DNA of 64,000 nucleotides from Bacteroidota bacterium (GTDB lineage: Bacteria; Bacteroidota; Bacteroidia; B-17B0; Aurantibacillaceae): assembly GCA_019638705.1 (NCBI GenBank), contig JAHBTI010000018.1:1-64000 (forward strand), given 5' to 3'. This document shows positions 17,788 through 26,934 of the stretch, piece after piece. The position numbers and the translations under genes were made by a program. The notes under the pieces are model-generated. The model was not told where the DNA came from. It was given only the letters and a program-made list of their open reading frames with translations, and ran no database searches. How positions within the stretch are numbered: the first letter of the stretch is position 1; each line of letters starts with the position of its first letter.

Positions 17788-20700
17788 CTAATAAGCCAAC
17801 ACCGTTCCCAACCACTTCTCTACTTCTTCCACACTCATATTTTTTCGTTTGGCGTAATCTTGCACTTGCTCTTTGGTAATTTTTCCTACGCCAAAATAAT
17901 GCGCTCGCGGATTAGCAAAATACAAACCGCTTACCGCAGCAGTCGGGTACATAGCCAAACTGTCGGTAAGTTGAATACCTGTATTTTTTTCAACGTCCAA
18001 TAATTTCCAAATGGTGCGTTTTTCGGTGTGGTCGGGTTGTGCAGGATAGCCGGGTGCGGGGCGAATGCCTTTGTATGTTTCTTTAATCAATTCTTCGTTA
18101 GAAAGATTTTCGCTTTTGGCATAACCCCAAATTTCTTTGCGCACTTTTTTGTGCATCAATTCTGCAAAGGCTTCTGCCAAGCGGTCTGCCAATGCTTTGA
18201 GCATAATAGCAGAATAATCGTCAAAATCTTTTTCAAATTTTGAAATGTGTTTTTCAATGCCGAAACCTGTGCTTAATGCGAATGCGCCAATGTAGTCACA
18301 CTTCTCGACTTCGCTCGAAGTGACAGGTTTAATGAAATCTGAAAGAGCAACATTATATTGTCCTTGCGGTTTTTTGGTTTGCTGACGAATAGAGTGAAAC
18401 ACAAAATTTTCTTTTTCGGTTGTGAGGTTTATATCATCGCCGTTCGCGTTCGCAGGATAAATGCCAATCACCGCTTTTGCAGTCAGCCATTTTTCCAAAA
18501 TAATTTTGCTCAACATGTTTTGCGCATCGTCAAATAATTTTTTTGCTTCTGCGCCGCGTTCTTTGTCGTTAAAAATTTTCGGGTAAGACCCTTTCATTTC
18601 CCAAGAGTGGAAAAACGGTGTCCAGTCAATGTATTCAGAGATTTCTTTTAAATCGTAATCGGTAAAAACTTTTGTGCCGATGAAATTTGGTTTTGCAATT
18701 TCCGTGTTATTCCAGTCAATCGGAAATTTATTTTGTCGCGCTTCTTCCAACGAAATAAATTTATTTTGAGATTGCGCGTTTTTGTTTTGCTCACGCACAC
18801 GCTCGTAATCTTTGTTTACTTCTACTAAAAATTCTTTGCGCAACTCTTCCGAAATTAAATTACTCGCTACAGGCACAGATTTACTTGCGTCGTTTACATG
18901 CACTACCGCGTGAGAATAATTCGGCGCAATTTTTACCGCCGTATGAACTTTAGACGTGGTCGCGCCGCCAATTAACAAAGGAATATTAAAATTTTGTCGC
19001 TCCATTTCTTTGGCAACGTGTACCATTTCGTCCAACGATGGTGTAATCAATCCGCTTAAACCGATGATGTCCACATTTTGTTTTTTGGCTTCTTCCAAAA
19101 TTTTTTCGGAAGATACCATCACGCCCAAATCAATAATTTCATAATTGTTGCAAGCGAGAACAACGCCCACAATGTTTTTACCAATATCGTGAACGTCGCC
19201 TTTTACGGTGGCGAGCAAAATTTTTCCGTTGTTTTTTTGCACGTTGCCGCTTTGTTTTTTTTCTTCTTCCAAATAAGGAAGCAAATACGCCACCGCTTTT
19301 TTCATCACGCGCGCACTCTTTACCACTTGCGGTAAAAACATTTTTCCGCTTCCGAATAAATCGCCCACCACGTTCATTCCGTCCATTAAAGGACCTTCAA
19401 TAATTGACAAAGTTTTGTCAAAAGCTTTGCGACATTCTTCCACATCTTGCTCAATGTAATCGGTAATGCCTTTTACGAGCGAGTGTGTAATACGCTCTTT
19501 TACCGTGCCGTTGCGCCATTCAGCTTCCACTTTACTTTCTTGTGTGCCCGAATGTGAATTTTTTATTTCTTCGGCTTTAGTAATCAAACGTTCGGTTGCA
19601 TCATCGCGGCGATTTAACAAAACATCTTCTACCAATTCCAGCAAATCTTTTTCAATATCGTCGTAAACTACGAGTTGCGCGGGATTTACGATACCCATGT
19701 CCATACCGTTTTTTACGGCGTGAAATAAAAACGCGCTGTGAATGGCTTCGCGCACATGGTCATTACCTCTGAATGAAAAGGAAACGTTGCTTACACCGCC
19801 GCTTACTTTTGCGAAAGGCAAATTTTCTTTAATCCATTTTGTGGCATTGAAAAAATCAAGCGCGTTTAAGCGATGTTCTTCCATGCCCGTAGCCACAGGA
19901 AAAATGTTGGGGTCAAAAATAATGTCCTGTGCAGGGAAATGAATTTTGTTTGTCAAAATATCGTAAGCGCGTTTGCAAATTTCTTTTCTGCGTTCCAACG
20001 TATCGGCTTGCCCTTGCTCGTCAAACGCCATGACGATGACTGCCGCGCCATATTGTTTTATTTTGCGTGCCTGTTCAATAAATTTTTCTTCGCCCTCTTT
20101 CAACGAAATAGAATTAACGATTGCCTTGCCTTGCACACATTTCAAACCCGCTTCAATCACCGTCCATTTGCTGCTGTCAATCATAATCGGAACGCGGGAA
20201 ATATCAGGTTCGGAAGCAATGAGGTTTAAAAATTTTGTCATCGCTGCTTCACCGTCCATCATACCCTCGTCCATGTTCACGTCTATCACTTGCGCACCGC
20301 CTTCTACCTGTTCGCGGGCAATGGACAAAGCTGCTTCGTAATTTTCTTCCTTAATTAAACGCAAGAATTTTTTTGAACCTGTAACGTTGGTGCGTTCACC
20401 CACGTTCATAAAATTGCTTTCGGGACGAAGTGTTACAGGCTCTAATCCGCTCAGGTGCATGAGTGTATCAGCTTCGTGTTTTTTGCGAGGCTTTGATTTT
20501 TCTGCTAACTCGGCAATGCGTTTAATATGCGCGGGTGTTGTGCCGCAGCAACCACCAACGATATTTAAAAATCCTGCTTTGAGAAAATCTTCTATCTGAT
20601 GTCCCATTTCGTGCGCATCTTGGTCGTACTCGCCAAACTGATTTGGCAAACCTGCGTTAGGATATGCAGAAATATAAAACGGTGCTTTGTTACTCAACTC

Positions 20701-21465
20701 TTCCAAATACGGACGCATATCTTTCGCGCCCAGAGCGCAATTCAAACCAACGCTCAATAAGTCAACGTGAGAAACGGAATTTAAAAATGCTTCGGTAGTT
20801 TGTCCTGATAATGTTCTTCCGCTTGCATCGGTAATTGTTCCTGAAATCATCACTGGCAGAGAAATATTTTTTTCTTCAAATACTTGTTGTGCTGCAAATA
20901 AAGCTGACTTTGCATTCAACGTGTCGGTAATGGTTTCAATCAACAATAAATCCACACCACCGTCCACCAAACCTTCAATTTGTTCTTTGTAAGCGGCAGT
21001 CATTTCGTCAAAGCTCACGGCGCGGAAACCCGGATTATTTACATCGGGTGACATAGAAAGCAGTTTGGTTGTTGGTCCCATTGCACCCGCTACAAAGCGA
21101 GGTTTTTTGGGATTTTTAGCAGTGTATTCATCTGCTATTTTGCGTGCTACTTTTGCGGCTGCAAGGTTTAGTTCGTAGCAAATAGTTTGCAAATCGTAAT
21201 CTGCCATTGACACGCGGTTGCTGCTGAAAGAGTTAGTTTCAATAATATCTGCGCCTGCTTCCAAATATTGTTTGTGAATTTCGGCAATCACATCAGGGCG
21301 CGTAATGCAAAGCAAATCGTTGTTGCCTTTTTGGTCTTGATTAAAATTTTTAAAACGTTCGCCTCTGAAATCCGCTTCAGTCAATTTGTATTGTTGAATG
21401 AGCGAACCCATGGCTCCGTCAATGACGAGCACTCGTTTTTCTAATTCTTTTTTTATGTTGTTCAT
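17788..21465 (-). CDS. metH: cobalamin-dependent methionine synthase
   Basis: Transfers a methyl group from 5-methyltetrahydrofolate to homocysteine via cobalamin. From the ATG at 21465 it has 1225 residues, a full-length four-module enzyme. These are homocysteine binding (about 5-325, zinc motif GGCCGT), pterin binding (about 350-620, [14 protein letters not shown]), cobalamin binding (about 645-890, [11 protein letters not shown] with the axial histidine) and the SAM-dependent reactivation domain (about 900-1225, [15 protein letters not shown]). Expression is predicted to be controlled by the SAM-I riboswitch at 21687-21865. Odd point: bases 18295-18324 (about residues 1047-1057) are an extragenic-type palindrome that encodes a local insertion near TSSEVEKC in the activation domain. 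Confidence 0.97.
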   Translation of the reverse strand: MNNIKKELEKRVLVIDGAMGSLIQQYKLTEADFRGERFKNFNQDQKGNNDLLCITRPDVIAEIHKQYLEAGADIIETNSFSSNRVSMADYDLQTICYELNLAAAKVARKIADEYTAKNPKKPRFVAGAMGPTTKLLSMSPDVNNPGFRAVSFDEMTAAYKEQIEGLVDGGVDLLLIETITDTLNAKSALFAAQQVFEEKNISLPVMISGTITDASGRTLSGQTTEAFLNSVSHVDLLSVGLNCALGAKDMRPYLEELSNKAPFYISAYPNAGLPNQFGEYDQDAHEMGHQIEDFLKAGFLNIVGGCCGTTPAHIKRIAELAEKSKPRKKHEADTLMHLSGLEPVTLRPESNFMNVGERTNVTGSKKFLRLIKEENYEAALSIAREQVEGGAQVIDVNMDEGMMDGEAAMTKFLNLIASEPDISRVPIMIDSSKWTVIEAGLKCVQGKAIVNSISLKEGEEKFIEQARKIKQYGAAVIVMAFDEQGQADTLERRKEICKRAYDILTNKIHFPAQDIIFDPNIFPVATGMEEHRLNALDFFNATKWIKENLPFAKVSGGVSNVSFSFRGNDHVREAIHSAFLFHAVKNGMDMGIVNPAQLVVYDDIEKDLLELVEDVLLNRRDDATERLITKAEEIKNSHSGTQESKVEAEWRNGTVKERITHSLVKGITDYIEQDVEECRKAFDKTLSIIEGPLMDGMNVVGDLFGSGKMFLPQVVKSARVMKKAVAYLLPYLEEEKKQSGNVQKNNGKILLATVKGDVHDIGKNIVGVVLACNNYEIIDLGVMVSSEKILEEAKKQNVDIIGLSGLITPSLDEMVHVAKEMERQNFNIPLLIGGATTSKVHTAVKIAPNYSHAVVHVNDASKSVPVASNLISEELRKEFLVEVNKDYERVREQNKNAQSQNKFISLEEARQNKFPIDWNNTEIAKPNFIGTKVFTDYDLKEISEYIDWTPFFHSWEMKGSYPKIFNDKERGAEAKKLFDDAQNMLSKIILEKWLTAKAVIGIYPANANGDDINLTTEKENFVFHSIRQQTKKPQGQYNVALSDFIKPVTSSEVEKCDYIGAFALSTGFGIEKHISKFEKDFDDYSAIMLKALADRLAEAFAELMHKKVRKEIWGYAKSENLSNEELIKETYKGIRPAPGYPAQPDHTEKRTIWKLLDVEKNTGIQLTDSLAMYPTAAVSGLYFANPRAHYFGVGKITKEQVQDYAKRKNMSVEEVEKWLGTVLAY
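18295..18324. repeat. extragenic-type palindrome inside metH
   Basis: GTCACACTTC...GAAGTGAC forms a near-perfect hairpin around CTCGACTTCGCTCGA. Its core TTCTCGACTTCGCTCGAA (18302-18319) is the exact reverse complement of 45082-45099, in an intergenic repeat 27 kb away. Here it is read through in frame as part of MetH. Confidence 0.75.
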
Positions 21466-21480
21466 ATACTGTTTTAAAAT

Positions 21481-21600
21481 AAACCACATAGGAACATAGG
21501 CTGCATAGTGCTATGTCATTCTGAGCGATAGCGAAGAAACTCATAGATGCTTCCTTCGTCAGCATGACAAAAGATGTTTATGTGTTCTATGTGGTTAAAT
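21481..21600. repeat. nested palindromic element in the metH leader
   Basis: Outer arms AACCACATAG (21482-21491) and CTATGTGGTT (21587-21596) enclose a second palindrome running from TGTCATTCTGAGCG (21514) to ATGACA (21564-21569) with GCGAAGAA and TTCCTTCG blocks. The TGTCATTCTGAGCG word is a familiar Bacteroidota extragenic repeat. It fills nearly all of the leader between the riboswitch terminator and the metH ATG. Confidence 0.75.
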
Positions 21601-21610
21601 TACATTTCAT

Positions 21611-21646
21611 AAAATAAAAAATCCCTTCACGTTATCGGAAGGGATT
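21611..21646 (-). terminator. riboswitch-controlled terminator before metH
   Basis: On the minus strand AATCCCTTC (21646-21638) pairs with GAAGGGATT (21628-21620), followed by TTTTTATTTTA. The 5' arm can instead pair with leader sequence just after P1: TCGGAA...ATTAG against CTAAT...TTCCGA. This gives a plausible antiterminator when SAM is absent. Confidence 0.8.
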
Positions 21647-21686
21647 AGCATTATTGTTTTTTGTTGTTATTACTAATTTGTTTCCG

Positions 21687-21865
21687 ACTTATTTTTCCTC
21701 AATTAATTTTTGAGAACGAATTACCACCTTCTTTTTCGTTTAGTTTTTAGTTTGAAGTTTTTAGTTTGAAGTTGGCTGACTTCAAACTTCTTACTTCAGA
21801 CTTCCAACTTAAAAAAGGGTTGGTAAAGCTTCACAGGGCGTATCCCTCTGCTTTTCTGAATAAGT
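21687..21865 (-). promoter_or_regulatory. SAM-I riboswitch aptamer controlling metH
   Basis: Read on the minus strand, P1 is ACTTATT (21865-21859) pairing perfectly with AATAAGT (21693-21687). The core between follows the SAM-I consensus: TTATTCAGA, then GCAGAGGGATACGCCCTGTG, AAGCTTTACCAACCC, later AAGGTGGTAATTC and a P4 hairpin CTCAA/TTGAG. It ends just before an intrinsic terminator and 222 bases before metH, so high S-adenosylmethionine should end transcription early. P3 is unusually long because a repeat (21746-21812) fills its loop. Confidence 0.9.
21746..21812. repeat. AACTTCAAACT repeat inserted in riboswitch P3 loop
   Basis: TTTAGTTTGAAGTT blocks followed by ACTTCAAACTTC and ACTTCAGACTTCC form a hairpin with AGTTTGAAGT / ACTTCAAACT arms. 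It lies exactly between the two P3 strands of the SAM riboswitch (CTTTTTT and GAAAAAG). The same word in tandem is found inside hisS at 27769-27796. Confidence 0.75.
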
Positions 21866-22002
21866 GTTTTAAAAGAACGCGGTGCAAAAATAATGATTTA
21901 ATGTTATTCAAAAAAACTCTGTACATAATTCAACAATTTTTTCATGGGTATGCCGTAATGTATATTAGTACATTTGCCTGTATTAAGACAAAAGAACATT
22001 AA

Positions 22003-22010
22003 TATCTTTG
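22003..22010 (+). promoter_or_regulatory. -7 element of mqnA
   Basis: TATCTTTG matches TAnnTTTG. Only eight bases (CGCCCCTT) separate it from the ATG at 22019, so the predicted leader is about five bases or fewer. Confidence 0.55.
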
Positions 22011-22018
22011 CGCCCCTT

Positions 22019-22777
22019 ATGAATACTGAAAAAATTCGCGTTTCCATTGTAAACTACACTAATACTCTGCCTTTTAAATGGGCGTTGAACCGCAGCGAAT
22101 TGTTGAACAAAATTGAACTGCACCAAGACATTCCGAGTATTTGCGCACAGAAATTAAAATTTAATCAAGTGGACATTGCGCTTGTGCCTGTTGCCTTGAT
22201 TTCGGAGTTGGACACTTATTTTGTGGAAACCGATTTTTGCATTGGTGCAAACGGAAAAGTGGACAGCGTGAATTTGTACAGCGAAGTGCCTTTGAACGAA
22301 ATAAAAACCATTACTTTAGATTATCAATCCAAATCTTCCATTACGCTCACCAAAATTTTAGTAAAATTTTTTTGGAAACTGAACGTAAATTTTGTGGAAG
22401 CAAAGCCCGGTTTTGAAAATGAAGTAAAAGGTGCAAACGCCGCAGTTGTTATCGGCGACAGAACTTTTGCTTTGAAAGGAAAATACAACTACACTTTTGA
22501 TTTGGCAAGTGAATGGCAAAAATTTACCAATCTTCCTTTTGTGTTTGCCGCATGGGTAAGCACCGAAAAATTGCCGCAAACGTTTATTGATGAATTTAAT
22601 GCCGTTTTAAAACATGGCGTTGAAAACGTTGTAAAATCGGTAGAAGAAGATTACACTGGAAAAATGTTAAGCAAAGAAGCAACGATTGAATATTTAACTC
22701 GGCGCGTTGACCACCGTTTGACTGACGATAAACGCAAAGCAATGGAATTGTTTTTGAGTTACATCAAACAACTTTAG
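22019..22777 (+). CDS. mqnA: chorismate dehydratase of the futalosine menaquinone pathway
   Basis: First enzyme of the futalosine route to menaquinone, removing water from chorismate to give 3-enolpyruvylbenzoate. From the ATG at 22019 it has 252 residues; the open frame runs 15 residues further upstream but that covers the promoter. It is a periplasmic-binding-protein-like fold without a signal peptide. The family's start IRVSIVNYTNTLPF and the block QVDIALVPVALISEL are visible. Menaquinone made here would serve complex II encoded at the left of the window. Single gene, ended by a strong hairpin at 22806-22840. Confidence 0.88.
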   Translation: MNTEKIRVSIVNYTNTLPFKWALNRSELLNKIELHQDIPSICAQKLKFNQVDIALVPVALISELDTYFVETDFCIGANGKVDSVNLYSEVPLNEIKTITLDYQSKSSITLTKILVKFFWKLNVNFVEAKPGFENEVKGANAAVVIGDRTFALKGKYNYTFDLASEWQKFTNLPFVFAAWVSTEKLPQTFIDEFNAVLKHGVENVVKSVEEDYTGKMLSKEATIEYLTRRVDHRLTDDKRKAMELFLSYIKQL

Positions 22778-22805
22778 ATGTTACTTTAAGAAAATCACCA
22801 AACTA

Positions 22806-22840
22806 AAAAGTCCTGCAACATTGCAGGACTTTTCTTTTTT
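22806..22840. terminator. bidirectional terminator between mqnA and sucD
   Basis: Stem AAAAGTCCTGCAA / TTGCAGGACTTTT followed by CTTTTTT on the plus strand and preceded by an A-rich run that serves the minus strand. It separates two convergent genes. Confidence 0.88.
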
Positions 22841-22860
22841 ATAATAAAACTGAAAAATAA

Positions 22861-23745
22861 TTACGCTTTCACGCCTTTCAACAAGGCAGCCATAGTTTTA
22901 CCGATTTCGGCAGGGCTTTCGCAAACGGTGATGCCGCACTCGCGCATAATTTGCATTTTAGCTTGTGCCGTGTCTTCCGCGCCGCCAACAATTGCGCCTG
23001 CATGTCCCATAGTACGCCCTTTTGGTGCGGTTTGTCCCGCAATAAAACCAACCACAGGTTTTTTATTGCCATTCGCTTTAATCCAGCGCGCAGCATCGGC
23101 TTCGTAGCTTCCGCCAATTTCGCCAATCATAACAATAGCTTCGGTTTCAGGGTCATTCATCAATAATTCAACCGCGTCTTTTGTAGGTGTTCCAATAATT
23201 GGGTCGCCGCCAATACCAATGGCAGTAGTAACTCCCAAACCTGCTTTGGCAATTTGGTCAGCCGCTTCGTAAGTTAAAGTACCTGATTTAGACACAATCC
23301 CAACCTTTCCTTTTTTAAACACAAAGCCCGGCATAATGCCAACTTTGGCTTCGCCCGCAGTAATTACACCGGGACAATTTGGACCAATTAAACGAACAGC
23401 TTTTCCTTTTAAATATTCTTTGGCATAAATCATGTCTTTTACAGGAATACCCTCCGTAATGCATACTATTACTTTAATGCCTGCATCGGCAGCTTCCATA
23501 ATGGCATCAGCCGCAAAAGCCGCAGGCACAAAAATAATGGAAACATCTGCGCCTGTTTTGGCAACCGCATCGGCTACGGTATTAAACACAGGGCGGTCAA
23601 GGTGCTGCGTGCCGCCTTTATTTGGTGTTACACCGCCAACCACGTTAGTTCCGTATTCAATCATTTGAGTGGCGTGAAACGTTCCTTCGCCGCCTGTAAA
23701 GCCTTGTACAATGACTTTTGAGTTTTTATTTACTAATACTGACAT
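22861..23745 (-). CDS. sucD: succinyl-CoA synthetase alpha subunit
   Basis: Forms succinyl-CoA (or the reverse, with nucleotide triphosphate synthesis) in the TCA cycle together with SucC, which is not in this window. It has 294 residues. The CoA-binding N-terminal domain starts with [19 protein letters not shown], the signature GPNCPGVI is at about 121-128, and the phosphorylated histidine is His248 in [10 protein letters not shown]. Monocistronic here, with a possible -7 element TACTTTCG at 23766-23773 on the minus strand. Confidence 0.96.
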   Translation of the reverse strand: MSVLVNKNSKVIVQGFTGGEGTFHATQMIEYGTNVVGGVTPNKGGTQHLDRPVFNTVADAVAKTGADVSIIFVPAAFAADAIMEAADAGIKVIVCITEGIPVKDMIYAKEYLKGKAVRLIGPNCPGVITAGEAKVGIMPGFVFKKGKVGIVSKSGTLTYEAADQIAKAGLGVTTAIGIGGDPIIGTPTKDAVELLMNDPETEAIVMIGEIGGSYEADAARWIKANGNKKPVVGFIAGQTAPKGRTMGHAGAIVGGAEDTAQAKMQIMRECGITVCESPAEIGKTMAALLKGVKA

Positions 23746-23856
23746 AAAGCAAAATTTTGAGAAAACGAAAGTAACTACTTATTTTCTAATAGGCAATTTT
23801 AATGTGAACAAAGGGTTTGTAAAGGCAATAAAGAAATTTTCAAAGCGAATGGCTTC

Positions 23857-24093
23857 TTACTCAATGTCCCACACGCTTGGTCTTTTGCGCGTATAAAATG
23901 GCTTAAAATAATTTTTGTGTTCCAAAATAAACGCCATAATAAAGTAAATGATAATCGGGCTGCCAAACGTAAAAAAAGAGAGGTAAATAAAATACATTCT
24001 CACCGTGTTGGTTTTAATGCCGAGTTTTTTTCCCCACCACGCACACACACCAAAGGCGCGCTGCTCAAACCAATGTGAAATGCTTTTTATCAT
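23857..24093 (-). CDS. PspC-domain membrane protein
   Basis: A 78-residue protein covering one PspC domain: an amphipathic start ([20 protein letters not shown]), the NTVRMYFIY segment and a transmembrane stretch ([18 protein letters not shown]) at about 38-58. PspC proteins sense or respond to envelope stress in other bacteria; a role here is inferred. Its start region overlaps the upstream non-coding part of the divergent DjlA-like gene, so both share a control region of about 70 bases. Confidence 0.82.
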   Translation of the reverse strand: MIKSISHWFEQRAFGVCAWWGKKLGIKTNTVRMYFIYLSFFTFGSPIIIYFIMAFILEHKNYFKPFYTRKRPSVWDIE

Positions 24094-24135
24094 CGTTGCA
24101 AAAGTATAAAAAAACCACAGAGGCTAACTTCTTTT

Positions 24136-24143
24136 TATATTTG
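24136..24143 (+). promoter_or_regulatory. -7 element of the DjlA-like gene
   Basis: TATATTTG matches TAnnTTTG and lies 18 bases before the GTG start at 24162. It argues against the longer open frame that begins at 24075. Confidence 0.55.
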
Positions 24144-24161
24144 CGCCTCAAAATTCAAAAC

Positions 24162-24917
24162 GTGTTTAAGTTCATTTTTGCCCTTGCGGGTTTATTGTTT
24201 TTCCAAAATTTTTCGGGCATATTCATTGGTTTTATTATCGGCTCGGTAATAGACAATATGAAACTAATTAATCTTTCGGGCGGCGAAAACAGCGGCGATG
24301 TGTTTGATTATTACCGCCAGCATTCCGCGCGTTCAAGCGAAGATTTTGCTACCATGCTCATGGCTCTGTCTGCCGCAGTAATGAAAGCCGACGGCAAACC
24401 ATTAAAAGTAGAATTGGAATACATTAAAAACTTTTTTGCGCATCAGTTCGGCTCGCAATACGCACACCAACATTTGCAGGTACTCAAGCATTTTTTGGGC
24501 GTACAGCAAATTCCGTTGGAGCAAATTTGCGCCGACATTCGTGCGCGTACCCAAGTGGAAGTGCGCATTCAGTTGTTGCATTATTTATTTGGCATTGCCC
24601 GTGCAGACGGTTATGTGGCAACGCAGGAAATTTCGGTATTGCGCCGCATTGCCGCTTTGCTGGAAATTCCTGCTTCCGATTTTGAGAGCGTAAAAAGTAT
24701 GTTCCATCGTGATGTGAATGCAGATTATCACGTTTTGGGCATTGAACCTACCGCCACCGAAGAAGACATTAAAAAAGCCTACCGTAAAATGGCGGTGCGT
24801 TATCACCCCGACAAAGTAGTGCACATGGGTGAAGAATACCAAAAAGGCGCGAAAGAAAAATTTCAAAAAGTACAAGAGGCTTACGAAAACATTAAGAAAG
24901 AGAAGGGAATAAGTTAG
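24162..24917 (+). CDS. DjlA-like co-chaperone (membrane segment + TerB + J-domain)
   Basis: Predicted membrane-anchored DnaK co-chaperone. From the GTG at 24162 it has 251 residues, with hydrophobic segment 1-28 ([11 protein letters not shown], then [13 protein letters not shown]). A central TerB-like acidic helical domain follows at about 55-175 ([20 protein letters not shown] and [14 protein letters not shown]), then a C-terminal J-domain at about 185-251 with HPD at 215-217. This order is that of DjlA. It diverges from a PspC gene, which hints at an envelope-stress setting. The GTG start is chosen from promoter position and the membrane segment. Confidence 0.85.
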   Translation: MFKFIFALAGLLFFQNFSGIFIGFIIGSVIDNMKLINLSGGENSGDVFDYYRQHSARSSEDFATMLMALSAAVMKADGKPLKVELEYIKNFFAHQFGSQYAHQHLQVLKHFLGVQQIPLEQICADIRARTQVEVRIQLLHYLFGIARADGYVATQEISVLRRIAALLEIPASDFESVKSMFHRDVNADYHVLGIEPTATEEDIKKAYRKMAVRYHPDKVVHMGEEYQKGAKEKFQKVQEAYENIKKEKGIS

Positions 24918-24987
24918 TCGCAAGTCTTTAGTCGTAGGTCGCAAGTCAGAGGCAAACTAAGGACTTACAACTAATGACCTGCGACTT
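24916..24987. repeat. long imperfect palindrome between djlA-like gene and acyl-CoA dehydrogenase
   Basis: AGTCGCAAGTC, TTTAGTCGTAGGTCGCAAGTC on one arm pair with GGACTTACAACTAATGACC and TGCGACTT on the other. It belongs to the AAGTC-rich class of Bacteroidota extragenic repeats and starts in the djlA-like stop codon. Confidence 0.7.
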
Positions 24988-25000
24988 ATATCTAAATTCT

Positions 25001-25008
25001 TACATTTG
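25001..25008 (+). promoter_or_regulatory. -7 element of the acyl-CoA dehydrogenase gene
   Basis: TACATTTG, 17 bases before the ATG at 25026. Confidence 0.55.
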
Positions 25009-25025
25009 CACTTCATTTTTAAATT

Positions 25026-26210
25026 ATGGCAGCAGACAATTTTCAGGCTCACGACTATTATTTAATGGACGAGCTTTTAACCGATGAACACAAACTTATT
25101 CGCGAAACCGCTCGCGCTTGGGTGAAAAAAGAAGTAACGCCAACGGTGGAAGATTTTGCGCAAAAAGCAGAATTTCCAAAACACTGGATTAAAGGTTTGG
25201 CTTCTATCGGTGCGTTTGGTCCTTATATCCCCGAAGAATACGGCGGACCGGGACTTGACCAAATTTCTTACGGAATAATTATGCAGGAAATTGAGCGCGG
25301 CGACAGCGGTTTGCGTTCAACGGCTTCGGTGCAAAGTTCTTTGGTAATGTATCCTATTTACGCTTACGGCAGCGAAGAACAACGCCGCAAATATTTACCA
25401 AAATTGGCTTCGGGCGATATGATGGGCTGCTTCGGTCTAACAGAACCTGATTACGGCTCAAATCCTGCAGGCATGATTACCAATTTTAAAGATGCAGGCG
25501 ACGGAAAACACGTTGTACTAAACGGCGCAAAAATGTGGATTAGCAACGCGCCCTTTGCGGATATTGGCGTGGTGTGGGCAAAAGATGAAGAAGGTGTAAT
25601 TCGCGGACTGATTGTAGAACGTGGCATGAAAGGCTTTACAACACCCGAAACACACGGCAAATGGAGCTTGCGGGCAAGTGCCACAGGCGAATTGGTGTTT
25701 GATAATGTTTTAGTTCCCAAAGAAAATATTTTCCCGAACGTGAAAGGATTGAAAGGACCTTTGGGCTGCCTGAACTCTGCGCGTTATGGCATTGCCTGGG
25801 GCGTTATCGGCGCGGCAATGGATTGTTACGACAGCGCGTTACGTTATAGCAAAGAACGCATTCAGTACGGAAAACCAATCGGTGCGTTTCAGCTCACGCA
25901 AAAAAAATTAGCCGAAATGATTACCGAAATTACCAAAGCGCAATTACTCACCTGGCGTTTGGGAGTTTTGAAAAATGAAAACCGTGCCACACCTGAACAA
26001 ATCAGTATGGCAAAACGCAACAACGTAAACATGGCTTTGCAAATTGCGCGCGAAGCGCGTCAAATTCACGGCGGTATGGGCATTACAGGTGAATATCCTA
26101 TTATGCGCCACATGATGAATTTAGAAAGCGTGATTACTTACGAAGGCACTCACGATATTCATTTGCTCATTACAGGCAGAGATGTTACGGGCTTTAATGC
26201 GTTTAATTAA
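25026..26210 (+). CDS. gcdH: glutaryl-CoA dehydrogenase-type acyl-CoA dehydrogenase
   Basis: FAD enzyme predicted to oxidise and decarboxylate glutaryl-CoA to crotonyl-CoA in lysine/tryptophan breakdown. It has 394 residues. Blocks typical of the glutaryl-CoA branch are present: SVQSSLVMYPIYAYGSEEQ, CFGLTEPDYGSNP, KWSLRASATGELVFDNVLVP and LNSARYGIAWGVIGA. The catalytic base is about Glu373 in TYEGTHDIH. These blocks are close to those of human GCDH from memory, so substrate assignment is better than for most acyl-CoA dehydrogenases, but it is not proven. Single gene with its own promoter. Confidence 0.88.
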   Translation: MAADNFQAHDYYLMDELLTDEHKLIRETARAWVKKEVTPTVEDFAQKAEFPKHWIKGLASIGAFGPYIPEEYGGPGLDQISYGIIMQEIERGDSGLRSTASVQSSLVMYPIYAYGSEEQRRKYLPKLASGDMMGCFGLTEPDYGSNPAGMITNFKDAGDGKHVVLNGAKMWISNAPFADIGVVWAKDEEGVIRGLIVERGMKGFTTPETHGKWSLRASATGELVFDNVLVPKENIFPNVKGLKGPLGCLNSARYGIAWGVIGAAMDCYDSALRYSKERIQYGKPIGAFQLTQKKLAEMITEITKAQLLTWRLGVLKNENRATPEQISMAKRNNVNMALQIAREARQIHGGMGITGEYPIMRHMMNLESVITYEGTHDIHLLITGRDVTGFNAFN

Positions 26211-26262
26211 TTCTCACCACAGAGGCACAACGCTTTCGCGAAGAAGCAGAGAACACAGAGTT
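26211..26262. repeat. CACAGAGGCACA-type extragenic repeat
   Basis: TCACCACAGAGGCACAACG, CTTTCGCGAAG, CAGAGAACACAGAG. Related words occur at 29807-29883 and 46691-46760, always between genes. Confidence 0.6.
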
Positions 26263-26271
26263 ATAAAAAAG

Positions 26272-26309
26272 AAAACCGCCGTGATGTAAATACTCGCGGC
26301 GGTTTTTCG
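26272..26309. terminator. terminator between gcdH and MaoC gene
   Basis: Stem AAAACCGCCG / CGGCGGTTTT with a 15-base loop, followed by TTTCG and a further T-run. An A-rich 5' flank lets it serve the convergent MaoC gene too. Confidence 0.8.
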
Positions 26310-26337
26310 TTTTTCCCCTTTGGGGGGTTGGGGGGCA

Positions 26338-26742
26338 TCACTTCTTTATTTTATCCACATTCATAATAGTGGCTTCACCGCTTGTGCAAACAAAGCCCTC
26401 TGGATTTTTAATAATCGTTTCTATCACGGCGCGGTTTTTGTCTTTATTTACTTCCCTTACCGTAAAGGTGGCTTCATAAGGCGTGTCCACATACATGGGC
26501 TTTAAAAACTGCAAACTTTGTTTCAGGTAAATTGTTCCTTCACCCGGAAACAAAGTACCAAATACCTTACTGAACAATGCCGCGCCCAGCATACCGTGCA
26601 TAATCGGTTTTCTGAACTGAGATTTGGCAGCGTATTCGGCATCAATGTGAACAGGATTATTATCGCCCGTAACTTTTGCAAATTGGTTTACGTCTTCTTG
26701 CGAAAACTGAAAATTGTGTGTGTAGGTTTCATTTACTTCCAT
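26338..26742 (-). CDS. MaoC-family (R)-specific enoyl-CoA hydratase-like protein
   Basis: A 134-residue hot-dog-fold protein. The MaoC hydratase motif FAKVTGDNNPVHIDAEYA (about residues 21-38) carries the Asp-His catalytic pair, followed by PIMHGMLGAALFSKVFG. Members hydrate trans-2-enoyl-CoA to (R)-3-hydroxyacyl-CoA, feeding beta-oxidation or polyester synthesis. No PHA genes are nearby, so the physiological role is open. Monocistronic, convergent with gcdH. Confidence 0.86.
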   Translation of the reverse strand: MEVNETYTHNFQFSQEDVNQFAKVTGDNNPVHIDAEYAAKSQFRKPIMHGMLGAALFSKVFGTLFPGEGTIYLKQSLQFLKPMYVDTPYEATFTVREVNKDKNRAVIETIIKNPEGFVCTSGEATIMNVDKIKK

Positions 26743-26826
26743 AAGTATATTTTATTAATGCGAACTAAAGTAAGGGTTTCCTTTCATTTTAAAAAATTTG
26801 TCTTATTTACCGCCGAGATTTTATGT

Positions 26827-26897
26827 AACATTGATAATTGAAAAAGAACATTTGTAACATGGTTTTCAAACCTGTTCAATGGAAAATTATCAATGTT
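26827..26897. repeat. palindrome upstream of hisS
   Basis: Perfect 13-base arms AACATTGATAATT (26827-26839) and AATTATCAATGTT (26885-26897), with an inner GGTTTTCAAACC hairpin. The 192-base gap between the MaoC and hisS genes otherwise holds only the hisS promoter. Confidence 0.7.
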
Positions 26898-26909
26898 CAA
26901 TTTTACTTT

Positions 26910-26917
26910 TATTTTTG
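26910..26917 (+). promoter_or_regulatory. -7 element of hisS-hutH
   Basis: TATTTTTG, 17 bases before the hisS ATG. No T-box is expected in this phylum and none is seen. Confidence 0.5.
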
Positions 26918-26934
26918 CGACAAGATTTTAATAC

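Noticed and set aside
19973-20341. Long plus-strand frames opposite metH (several over 60-120 residues)
   Set aside because: They lie entirely inside the well-supported metH coding region, differ in composition from real proteins and have no promoter.
26211-26934. Possible insertion-sequence ends in the repeats around the MaoC gene
   Set aside because: No transposase frame and no matching terminal inverted repeats with target duplications enclose a gene; they fit small extragenic palindromes better.
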